Shown here: in pieces, positions 12,468 through 24,500 of the stretch
Numbering within the stretch: position 1 is the stretch's first letter
Layout: each line of letters starts with the position of its first letter
Assembly (NCBI RefSeq): GCF_037042905.1
Contig: NC_087254.1
Span: 19,338,603-19,402,602 of the forward strand
Source: Lytechinus pictus
Taxonomy: Eukaryota; Echinodermata; Echinoidea; Temnopleuroida; Toxopneustidae
Length of the DNA: 64,000 nt
Direction of reading: 5' to 3'
The notes under the pieces: model-generated
Told to the model about the DNA's origin: nothing
Seen by the model: the letters and a program-made list of their open reading frames with translations, nothing else
The model's database searches: none
Program-made: the position numbers and the translations under genes

Positions 12468-12671
12468 TATATACGTATTGTCATATACGGAAATAAATCA
12501 AATAGTCATCTGTTGATTAGGCTTTATAAATGACAGAATGGTTGTGTTTATCAATGACTTTTCATGTTCTTTAGACGTTTACATTCTCCCTGGTACTTTG
12601 TTGAAAAAAGGATAGATATTATGATAGGAATTGAAAGCAATATGTTTTACATGTTTAAAATGATAGGTTAA

Positions 12672-13253
12672 AGGGATGGTCCGGGCTGAAAGTATGTATA
12701 GCATAATAAATAGAGTAGAATTCACTGAGCAAAATGCCGAAAATTTCATCAAAATCGGATAACGAATAACAAAGTTATTGAATTTTTAAGTTTAGCAATA
12801 TCTTGTGAAAACAGTCGTCATGAATATTCATTAGGTGGGCTGATGATGTCACATCTCCACTTGTTCTTTTATATTTTATTATATGAAATTAGGTTTATTC
12901 AAAATATTTCCTCCAAGAACTAGAAAAATTGGATTGTCAACTGATTTAGTGCATTAGATATTTATTGCTGCAACTTATTTCATTATAAGGGAGACATATT
13001 ATTCACACAAGTATGAAATAATGAAAAAAATATGATTTTATGTAATAACATAAGAAAACGGAAAGTGGAGATGTGACATCATCAGCCCACCTAATGAATA
13101 TTCATGACGACTGTTTTCACAAAATATTGCTAAACTTTAAACTTCAATAACTTTATTATTTGTTATCCGATTTTGATGAAATTTTCGGCATTTTGCTCAG
13201 TGAATTATACTTTATGTATTAAGATATAAATATTTTCAGCCCGGACCATCCCT
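12672..13253. mobile_element. TTAA-flanked piggyBac-like MITE, unit 1
   Basis: The 582-bp element begins AGGGATGGTCCGGGCTGAAA and ends with its complement, with TTAA at 12,668-12,671 and 13,254-13,257. Long internal arms also pair (TGGGCTGATGATGTCACATC against its complement). No transposase is encoded. Confidence 0.8.
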
Positions 13254-13494
13254 TTAAACGATAAGATATGTAGCCTATCCATTTCGATATTTAAGTGTAA
13301 CTTGGAAGCATCATCTCGATTATTAGAGGTCTGGATGTGACTCTGTGTGTTTCGTTTAGGAATATCATTTTGTCCAAACCATTCATAAATTTCTCCTGAC
13401 CTCTGATAAAAAAAAAACCTTTTAAACAATATTACCAGAAGCTCTGAATGAAAATAAATGCTACAAGTTCAACTGTCCTCTTCTCCACTTTCAG

Positions 13495-13703
13495 GGAAAC
13501 GTCACGTGTGTGTTATCGTGCATGATTTTAAGTTCCAGTCAGGAGCATTAGAGGGGAGTAGGGAGATACTACAAACAAGACAACCGATGACTTTCAAGAT
13601 GACCGGTCTCATTATTCTCGCGGGAAAGCTGGCTGATGGAGAACCGCAAATCAGTCCAGACGACGTTAAACAACTGGAAAACTTTATCACGTGGATTCGT
13701 TAA
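13495..13703 (+). CDS. Orphan terminal exon of the alpha/beta-domain family
   Basis: After a good acceptor (ctcttctccactttcag|GGAAACG) an open frame encodes GKRHVCVIVHDF, a variable middle, GLIILAGKL and FITWIR, then TAA. It has the phase, length (209 nt against 212) and motif order of exon 7, but the sequence is far from the exon 7 of either gene. No first-half exon precedes it within several kilobases. It could be an alternative last exon of gene 1, joined from the exon 6 donor, or the relic of a third domain pair. The segment is missing from unit 2, where 43,105-43,848 holds unrelated sequence. Confidence 0.65.
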
Positions 13704-14335
13704 ACATATCTCTCGTATCGAAGAGAAATGAAAAAAATTGCAAACTGGAATAATCTCTGGAGTAGAATTTGAATTCGTGATTATGATAAGTGTGCGTGAT
13801 CTTAGTTTGGTTTCACACGTGTTAAAAAAAATCGTCATAAGAATTATTTTTTACTGGAATCATCATTCAAATAACGATGTTGGTACCGTGTGAAAGGGCG
13901 GTAAGGAGAACTCCCCAAAGAAATATTTTAAAGAAAAACCACTCCCTTTTGGCAGTGGAAGGAGAGGATGCCAAAACTAGGCCCCTATTTCTATGTCTGA
14001 TAGCGTTCCGCCACTACTGTTTTTTTTTTTTGGGGGGGGGGTATCATTATTATTCATGTTTGTGTGTGGATCGGAGAAGTGCATAGAGTGTGAAAATGTA
14101 TGGTGCTCATGTTTTCATATTAAATGTAAATTTTATTTTTATATTAAGTTTGTGATTTATAAACAATATCTTACATTACAATATGTGAAACGTGGCTTAG
14201 GCAATCATCAACTGATTGTGTTTAGATCATTATTTCATATTTTTTATACGGCAGGTCTCATCGAAAAAATTCATAGACATGGGAAAGTTCATTGTAAGGA
14301 ATGGGCTGGTAAAACTGACATCTGATGGCGCCCCT
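13704..14335. other. Intergenic region with hAT-type remnant
   Basis: Includes TAGCGTTCCGCCACTA followed by T and G tracts near 14,000, a decayed hAT-type terminus also found at 43,870. Nothing else is recognised; from 13,975 it is collinear with unit 2 from 43,848. Confidence 0.4.
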
Positions 14336-14567
14336 ACACTGCAAAAGCGTTGTTTTAAATGTTAAACACGTTGTTTAAGCCCGTCACTCTTACAGCTATT
14401 GTTTAAACTTTTTAAAACAACTGTTTAAACTTTTAAAACAACTGTTTAAACTAATTTTTAAACAAGTTTTTTAAGGTTTAGACAATAACAAAAAAATAAA
14501 CAATTACACAAAAAAGTTTAAAAACTTGTTGTTAGAGTGACAGACTTAAAATTCAAACAATGTGCTA
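14336..14567. mobile_element. MITE with TTGTTTAAAC-type repeats
   Basis: Begins CACTGCAAAAGCGTTGTTTT and contains many GTTTAAAC/TTTAAACA palindromes plus the inverted pair GTCACTCT/AGAGTGAC. It is shared with unit 2 at 44,213-44,430. Confidence 0.5.
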
Positions 14568-14744
14568 CACTCTAAAAAATATTGGGTAAAAATGCTCCAT
14601 GACAGAAATTATGTGTCCTACCGACATTGGGCATTACCTTACTGGGATTATGCTTCACGCATTGGGTAAAATACTGCCCCAAATTGGTTGGACACATAAT
14701 TACCCTCGTGCTGGTTAAAATTTTACCCAATATTTTTTACAGTG
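14568..14744. mobile_element. TA-flanked MITE (TATTGGGTAAAA arms)
   Basis: Ends CACTCTAAAAAATATTGGGT and ACCCAATATTTTTTACAGTG are inverted, with TA on each side. The core has the inverted pair AATTATGTGTCC/GGACACATAATT. A matching copy is near 44,432-44,608. Confidence 0.7.
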
Positions 14745-14928
14745 TAGTTTTTACTGTGTTCAGGGCCACACTGTAAGATGTTATGAGTTTTAACATAATA
14801 AGACCAAAAAGTGTGAAGTAACAACCGTATAATAACACTAATGTGCAGGTGTTGATTGAACGCCGGAGTAACATGTTTGTTGTGGTCCCGTGTGTACACC
14901 ATATTAATATTAGTATTTCAGTTACAAA

Positions 14929-15862
14929 TTATATGTTTTTCATAATTTGTATAGCTAACAGCGCACTTTGTGAGTCACTTAAGATGACTGTTCCTACATA
15001 AACATTAATATTTTCTAACCATTCTAAAGCAAGTACTATTGCAGCCAACTCAGCCCGGAAAACTGAAGTATTATCATTAGTCTTTTTGACTGGTGGTAAG
15101 ACCATGTGGGTACGAAGAAAGAAGCCGCAGAAGCACCTGTATTGGGTGCTTTTGATCCATCTGTATATATGTGTAGTTGATGAGACCATTTCATGTTAAT
15201 TAGTCTGAGACTTTCTTGATACAGAAATGAACGGTTTTCGTTCTTATTTAAAGAGTAACTAAGTTCAGTGGATACTACAGGGGCTATGAAGAATCAGGGT
15301 GGAGAATTACTAATATTTGTCTCAATATGGGGGCCCTGGTTAATTCCGTTCTACAGCCAAATGGTTTATTTATTTTTTGTAGTTTGGAAAGTTCCAACTG
15401 CAAACATGGTTCGATGCCTTTTAATACAGGATGGTTTTTATGCGTTTCAATCTTTTGACGAAAGTTATCAGACAACATCTGTCTTCGTAAATCGAGTGGA
15501 AGTTCTCCTAGTTTGAGAGCTTCCAAAGAAATGAGTGGTAGTGCACCTGCACATATTCTAGGGCTTGATACTGAATCGAATCCAGTTGTTTTTTAATAGA
15601 GGGTGATGCGTTGTCATATGCTTCACAACCATAGTCTATTAAAGATCGCACATAGGCTCTATAGACCATTAAAAGAGATTTCGTTGAGCTTCCCCATTTG
15701 GTTCCTGTTAGATTGCGGATGATATTAATTTTCTTTTGCATCTAATTATTATATCAGCAATATGTTGCTGCCACGTAAGCTTCTGATCAAAAGTCACTCC
15801 AAGAAACCGTTTAGAACTTTGGAAAGTAAGGTCCTTGCCATTCAGTTCTAATTTTGGCTATT
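14929..15862 (-). pseudogene. Non-LTR retrotransposon ORF2 fragment: reverse transcriptase C-terminus plus RNase H (unit 1)
   Basis: Read on the minus strand from 15,862 down, pieces in several frames give the end of a reverse transcriptase (motifs like FLGVTFDQKLTW, INIIRNLTGT and SLIDYGCEAY), then a region with ELPLDLRRQ, then an RNase H piece with SVFRAELAAIVLALEWL and ILSDSQSALL. A reverse transcriptase followed by RNase H suggests the I/Ingi/Loa group of non-LTR elements. Frameshifts and stops show it is dead, and the 5' part with endonuclease is missing. Unit 2 has the same fragment, split by a later insertion. Confidence 0.75.
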
Positions 15863-16989
15863 AAAGGGGTGGGTTTTTTTAGTTTTGGACGGGGGCCGCG
15901 CGTGCACTCGTTCAGGGTATCAAAAACACAGATTTTCAACAAAAAAGGGGAAGTTTTGAAAGACTGCATGGGAATTCCAGCTGTCAAGTCTTAGATTCAG
16001 GGGCTTTGGGGTTTTTATTTCTTACAAAATTGATTTATTTCGTTTGTAACGTTTGCCTGGCTTGCAATTTACAGCTACAAGTTTCTAAAGGTGGCTACTT
16101 TAACCTGACAAGCCCATAATATCCAGTCACGGTGGAGTGAGCTTTTGATAGGATAACTGCACTGCCTATAATATCATCGCATTAAGCTACATGTATACGG
16201 ATAGCATATCGAATATAATGATACGTGTATGTTGCCAGGGCGTGCACAATAATTATGGAGTTGGCTCTCGAACAATACACTGATCTACGCGACTCCAATT
16301 TGAGGTCAAGTGCACAACATTGATTGGGTTGGTCCTCGGCAGTAAAGCCGGAAGTGTATCATTTTAGATATTAGTAAGTAATTCGAAGTCTTATATCTTC
16401 TTCATTCCCAATTCAATGACTATTTTATACTTGTTTCTACTTCCAGCTATTAATGGCAAGCCAGCGGGGGGTTTTTCTGGATCTGGATATCACTGCTGGA
16501 CCATTTTTTCATTATTTTTATTTTGAAAATGTAATGCCTTGGTTTAATTGACTTGGCGGAACCTGTGTAAATTTGACTGAAATATTCACAATGACATTGC
16601 TTGTAGACCTGGGAGTATTATATATAACATTTCCCGGCAATATCCTATCAATTTTGTTGGATCCTCCAGTTCTCATCTTGTTTTACAATAAGTCTGCCCA
16701 ATATTAGATCTATTATATTATTTTAGCATTAAATATTATAATTTCTGGGTATAATTTGTATCCCCATCTGTTTTGGGATCGGTTAATTGAGTTTAATGTT
16801 CTTGACTAAACACTGTGTCACTGAAAAAAATAATCATTCCACAGATTTGATTGCTGGATTGACCCGGGCATGATTTTTGGAAGGCTGAACAGATGTATTC
16901 TCATTTAGTTCTAAACTTTGTTTATCAATAACTTCAAATATATGGCCTTAAATAGGGCCTCTATATCTACGTTAATGCTCTTATTATAA
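15863..16989. other. Intergenic region, nearly identical to 52,852-53,970
   Basis: No gene seen. It matters because near-identity between unit 1 and unit 2 begins at its left edge, where unit 2 has the right end of the 50,427-52,842 element. Confidence 0.5.
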
Positions 16990-17112
16990 TACCCCGAGTG
17001 GGGTACCCTAGTACCCTCCTCCTAGGTAGCGCGCTTCGCGCGCTCTGTAAGTGTTGGCACGCTTTGCGTGCACTTACCGCCCCCTCCAAAATTAAATCCT
17101 GGCTACGCGGTT
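16990..17112. mobile_element. hAT-like element end (CCTGGCTACGCGGTTG), unit 1
   Basis: Contains GCGCGCTTCGCGCGCTCTGTAA and ends AAATCCTGGCTACGCGGTTG, matching the right end of the complete element at 41,251-42,670. Only this end is present, and it abuts the TAG array directly. Confidence 0.55.
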
Positions 17113-18651
<1,539 letters not shown>

Positions 18652-20627
18652 CTTGATGCTCGGCCTTGGCCTTGAGAGGGCCTTGGCCTTGAGGATTTTG
18701 AGCCTTGAAATTTCAAGGCATTTCCAAGGCTTTTTCAAGGCATTTTGTATTTAGTACTTACAATTGTTCTGTATATTTAATTACACTAAATGTCAGTAGC
18801 AGCAGCAGTAGTAAGTGTACTAGCAGTGCCATCAATTGTAATTATCACCATTATTAAGAATTATCATCACATACATGTAACAAAGAAAACAGCAGTGATG
18901 AAAAATAGCATTATTTGGTAATGTGTTCTTAATCATGACTAATGATGATGACAATAGTTATAATAATGATAGTAATAATGATTATGATAAAGATTATAGA
19001 GATTTGATAACAGGAATAATTCCGACAGATCTGACTGCAATTTTGACAACAATTTCCATACTTTAAAAATAGCTAACTCTAAATAATGATAACAAGGTTG
19101 ATTTCTATTCCATCAGGATTTTCCTTGTATTATTTTCTTTAGCCAACAAGAAAGTTTTGAAAAGATGTGGTAAACCTGAACACAATCTTCAATTTTGTGA
19201 TATCCAAATGGGCTATGTCATTGGCATGATGAGCCAAAATTTTGAGGGGCCAAGCATGGCATATAGAGCAAAATTTCTGCCAAAAAAGTTGAAAGGGTTT
19301 TTTTTTTTTTTTTCCTTTTCTAATTTTATTCTCGGTGGTGGAACTTCTTCTCTCTCTGAAATCGAAAATGCCCTTTTTTTCCAAATAAAATATGCCCTTT
19401 TTAATTATAGTAAAACATAATTCATTTTAGGTTCGAAAATTACCTAATTTTGGACTGCGCTGCATCAATTATTTTTTAGTACGGTACTAATCTTGTTCAT
19501 GATTACAGAAATGTTTAGAATGTCCAGTTTTCAGGTTGGAATATTACAAAGTTTTGGCCCACGTTCTGCACTCAGATTAATTATTGTTGAGTATAAGGTA
19601 CTCATTCCATTCCCGTTACAAAAAAAATGCTTAGAATTTCCACTTTTCAGGTTGGAATATCACAATTTTTTTAGCTCGCGCTTCACATTATTTGATTGGT
19701 GAGTTATGTATCCTATTTATAAGTCACTAAATGCAGTCCTTAACAGCTTCCCTTTCTGGTCAGTGTACTAAAAATTAAGCTTGTTCTTTGCGCGCGCGTT
19801 AATTCTTTAGTTAGATACACATCTTTTTAATGATTACAAAAAAACTTGGAATGTTTAATTTTCATGTCTTATTACAAGTAATGTCCAGAAGTTTGAGCTC
19901 GAGTTTTACAACTTCAGAATTGATTTTTTTTTTAATCGCTTACTCGCTGCGCTTTCTCGTGGAAATGTAAAGCCTAGATAACAAAATATCTATCTTATCA
20001 ATTAAAAATCACTTAAACAAGGCTTTGCTCAACTTAGTTTCTACAAATCACACAACTATTTCACGCAGTTGATAATCTCATTTTGAAAATATCTGTTTAC
20101 ACCAAATGCCCATTTTCACATATAAGTATTTGCTTTGTCCCCCCCAAAAAAAAAAAAAAAATTATATATATGTTCTGCCGCCCCTGTCCCAGGGAGTGGA
20201 GAAAGACATACGTTGAGAATGGGCATGCCAGGAACAGATGACCGTGGTAATAATAATTATTACAATATAAGTGCCTAGAAAAACAATGTATTAAATGTAC
20301 AAATGTAACTATTATTATTATTTTAATATTATTTCTAGATCTAATTATTTTTGTGAACGAGTACATATCTATCATTATTATTTTTTTACGTGTACATGGG
20401 TCAAAGGTTTGCTCGCTCAGTTCGTTCACTCACACCTTTTATACATTTTGCCCTGTGTGCCATGTTTGCTGCCTAAGCATTGTTGTCTCATTGTTCCATG
20501 ATATCAAAAGCTTGAAATGCCTTGGCCTTGAGGTTTTCGGGCCTTGGCCTTAAGTTTCCATGCCTTGGCTTCCGGGGTATTAAAGCCTTGGCCCTGGCCT
20601 TGGAGGTTTGAGCCTTGACTACAACAC

Positions 20628-20628
<1 letters not shown>
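18652..20628. other. Non-coding region with CCTTGGCCTTGAG repeats and hAT-type debris (unit 1)
   Basis: Clusters of CCTTGGCCTTGAG lie at about 18,660-18,740 and 20,515-20,620, each next to a TAG array. Between them are degenerate repeats of a type like TTTAGAATGTCCAGTTTTCAG..GTTGGAATATTACAAA and a terminus TTCTGCCGCCCCTG near 20,190. The region is nearly identical to 55,177-57,153. No gene is recognised. Confidence 0.5.
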
Positions 20629-20720
<92 letters not shown>

Positions 20721-20721
20721 A

Positions 20722-20756
<35 letters not shown>

Positions 20757-20765
20757 ATAGTAGTT

Positions 20766-20844
<79 letters not shown>

Positions 20845-20868
20845 AAGTAGTAAAAGAAGTAGTAGTAT
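20629..20868. repeat. Second (TAG)n array, upstream of gene 2
   Basis: About 240 bp of TAG repeats ending near AGTAGTAAAAGAAGTAGTAG, some 310 bp before the gene 2 start codon. The counterpart before gene 3 is 57,154-57,369. Poly-Ser and poly-Leu frames here are artefacts. Confidence 0.95.
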
Positions 20869-21079
20869 AATTCTCTTATTATTCATTCTTTTATTGTTTC
20901 AACCTACCTTCTCCGTTATGAATGGTCAACAACACACATGCCCCCCCCCCCTTCCTCACCCCTTGTCCTCACCGTGAAAGCACCCTTGTTTCGCCTATGT
21001 AACCTGTGTGATGTTTCTCTATGAATATTGTATCCACCTGTATCATCCACTGAGTTATTGTTTTTTTCTGTTTGATGCA

Positions 21080-21178
21080 GGTTCGTATTTTGGTAATTCT
21101 CTTGTAATCGATTACAGTCCATACATCACCTGATGAGCATACCATTCCCTAAGTATCTACTAACCAACTGGTTCATCA
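21080..21178 (+). promoter_or_regulatory. Probable 5' UTR of gene 2 with an upstream splice acceptor
   Basis: TTTTTTTCTGTTTGATGCAG at about 21,061-21,080 looks like an acceptor, suggesting an untranslated first exon further upstream. From there to the ATG the coding frame is closed by TAA at 21,161, so the ATG at 21,179 is the first usable start. It is conserved in gene 3. Confidence 0.4.
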
Positions 21179-21508
21179 ATGTCAGGAATAGTAGGCCTAC
21201 GAAGTTTTAAAGAGAGATTAGGAAAACCATTTAGAAAACGCAGGAAATTAGGAAAAGATGAGGAAGAGTGGTATGATGCCCTGAGTAATTTGTCAGTGGA
21301 CAGCAGCGACGATAATGATGATGTTTACTATGACGCACCGGTAGAACCGATTGATGTCACAACAACGTCGAAGAGATTACGAAGACGCAAAAAACAGGCC
21401 GAAAATAAGTCAAATAAAAAACAAGCAACAATGCATTATCATTTCAATACCCGATCCGCAGGGAGATGGAGACTGGGGTCCAATAATGGAACATCTGAAC
21501 AACCCCGG
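21179..21508 (+). CDS. Gene 2 exon 1: start codon, acidic and NLS-like N-terminus
   Basis: Starts at the first ATG after an in-frame stop and ends CCCCGG|gtgagt at phase 0. It encodes MSGIVGLRSFKERLGK, a KDEEEWYDALSNLSVDSS segment, then KRLRRRKKQAENKSNKK, which could be a nuclear localisation signal. Against gene 3 exon 1, 17 codons differ and 16 of those change the residue; two codons (Gly-Leu) are extra here. Many changes alter charge. Confidence 0.8.
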
Positions 21509-24500
21509 GTGAGTAATGGTACTGTCCAATGTCACGATTCCATTCAATTCAATATATTTCCAAAGGTTAATCATACAATATAATCGGATGTGAAAACTCA
21601 GTAAGCAAAGCTTGTAACGAGTGCACCGTAGAAATATAAAGACAATAATAATATTTTAAAAAGGGATTAAAGGAGACTTAAAGGATTAAAATAAACTTCA
21701 TACAAAAGTGCAGTAAATATAAGAAAGGAAAAAAACAGACAACAAATCAAAAAACGGGGCAACTCAAACGTAATATGTCAAATGAAACAGTCCATAATCA
21801 ATTGATGTTTTAATTAATCTCATGATATTGGTATGACTCCTAATTCATAAAGAACTGCAACCCTAGGGAGATCCTTTAAATGAGTTATAGTTGATAGCAA
21901 CTTTGTCATTCCCCCATTTTCATGTGTTTTAAAACTAAATGCCTCAAGCTTTTTGAACATCGGTTATCTACACTTTTAACGACACTTTTTTTTTAATGCG
22001 GTTAAAAAACATGCTATCAGCCGACAAGGTTGTTTTTCAGCAAGTCCGTAATAATCAAAGTTACAAAATATATAAAAACAACAATAACACAAATTTATAC
22101 ATTTTTAATAATGTCATTAATAATCATAATTCAATACACGCACATATATACATAAACAAACACACCCTCACTCACGCAATACATACACACACAAAAAATA
22201 CATCATCTTAATGTGCTTAAAACACCATGGGAAATTCGTTTGATATGCGTCTGATAAGAGAGGACAGGGGAGCGTTTCATGAAACGACTTGTCGGACGTT
22301 TTATCCGACAAGTCCCATTTTATCCGACAGTTACTATAGTAACAGTGCCTCTCAGCCAATCAGAATCAATGAAAGATGTCAGATCTGACAACTTGTCAGA
22401 CAAAAATGTTGATGAAACGGTCACCAGATTTACTTCATTCTGAATCTGTTGAGGAAGTTCATTAAAAATGCGTTATATAGAGTGCTTAATTTAAAAAAAA
22501 ATGTTTATATTTGGTTTATCTAAAAATAAGGTTCTTTCTATATTTCTTAATGAGTATGAACTAATTTTATAACCTGGAGCATATAAAATCAGGTGCTAGA
22601 TGATTTAACAGTTTGAACATGAGAGTTACTACATCCTTCTCATATTTAGAACGCTCCTAGTCACTCGCGAGAAACCGGTTTAAAATATGATGCATCGCGG
22701 GATTCCCTCATTGGCACTCGGACCAGAGCAGGTGATGTGCTTCGCTTTGGTGCTGGAGGACCGTCTAGCTCAACAACGTCAGAACGGAACACAACACGAC
22801 CGTCTGCCCTGAACACGGACCGGCCGCAAACCATCGGCACCAGACCATCTACCATCGGATCCCGACCACCAACCATCGGAACCCGATCATCAACCAGCGC
22901 CTTCCGACTACAGTCAAATATTCCTGAAATGGGTCATCAGTATAAAGGTGTGAAAGTTTTCTTCTTTTTTAATTATATTTTTATCTTATAATTGGATTGT
23001 AACATGTGGTAATTTTTAAAGTAAAATTAGTCCCTTAAATCAGATCCTAAATTGTGAATATCACAACTGTTCACAGCAAAAGAGAAAACATTATATTGAC
23101 CTATCTATATAGTACAACTTCAGGGTCGCGTTTCATGAAGATTCGTTATAATAACAAACGCACAATTTATGTAACAAGTTTATGTTAGCCAATCAGATTG
23201 AGGGATTTTTGGTAGCATAATAGGTTTTACCATATCCGATTCTTGTCATTTCTTCAAATCATATCTAGGGGGGAAATAGCTAATGCAGTATAGGGCCTAT
23301 ACTCTCTAATTTTCCAGATGGAATAGCTGACAACAAGATTGAAAAACTAGCAGCATCTCTCATGGATATTGACAAACAAAGAGTCATTCGCTTTGGTCGG
23401 GAACTTGGATTACAAAATGTTGGAAAGTATTGTGGATATGGAATTGGTAAACCGATCTATAAATCAAAAATACTTCTCATGCTGCAAGACTGGAAAGGCA
23501 GAACCCCTGATGCACAGCAGGTCCAAGGTTTAATACAGGCTTTGAAGAATGCAAACCTGGAGCAGCTGGCAGGGAATTTACAAGACGGTTAGATCTACAT
23601 TGTATTTGTTTCTTAATATTATATAACCCGAAGCTTTTTTTGTAATTTAGGTGATCATTGGGAAGGTATCATAATAATGTGCAGAAGGGTCCACTCCTCA
23701 TTCTTGAATAAAAATTACATGGGGGGAGGAGAAATTATGAGTATCGGTAGTTAAAATGCTATACATTAATAAATGTTACATAATCATGTATTTCTTATTT
23801 TCCCGGGCTTATTTTTAGTCTATAAAATGCACGATATCGAGAATCGATATTACATACTTTAATGATAGAGAAAGTGAGATAAATTGGATATTTCATAGTC
23901 TATAAATCCGGCCTCTGTAGTATAGAGTGCCAAGTGTTCCCTCTTAACCACTCTTTTCAAATGTGCACAATTCTCTTACTAAATTAAATGTAACGGAGTT
24001 AACAACATCCCTCTCCGGATTAACTAAATTAATCGTTTTGTAATCACTTGGTCATTTTCGTTACAAAGTGACATGCAAATTTTTTTTTTGTAAAAGAAGA
24101 TATCGAGAGCAGCACAAAGGGATATTTTGTGTATGGTCGAAGAATTATTCTGTCAGTAGGCCCCTATATAAATATTATATTGATATTGCCAGGGCTGATT
24201 TTTATATCTCTACCGTGCATACTTTAACACCCAACTTGAAGAAATTGAAAGTTGCAAATTTTCTATCATTCTGTTTTCTAATTGTGTTGATGGAAGACAT
24301 ATGGTAGAACAATAGTATACGAGTGTATTAAAATGCAGAAAGTAGTTTATCGTTACAAGGAATGATGAAAACATAGAAATAGAAGGTCAATTAATTGACA
24401 GGAAACAAAGAACTCTGAAGTCTTCTCGACTTTCTTTTAAGGGAAAAAGTATATACATTTACCTAGTAATTCTTCACATGGCCTTTATTTTCATGATCAT

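Noticed and set aside
19157..19420. Frame starting KRCGKPEHNLQFC, present in both units
   Set aside because: It runs into a T tract and belongs to a repeat: the piece AATTTTGTGATATCCAAATGG recurs in hAT-type debris. Near-identity of the units makes conservation uninformative.
24068..24307. Open frame in intron 3 of gene 2, also present in gene 3
   Set aside because: Conservation here reflects recent duplication of the whole block, introns included. No splice sites or domain features support it.
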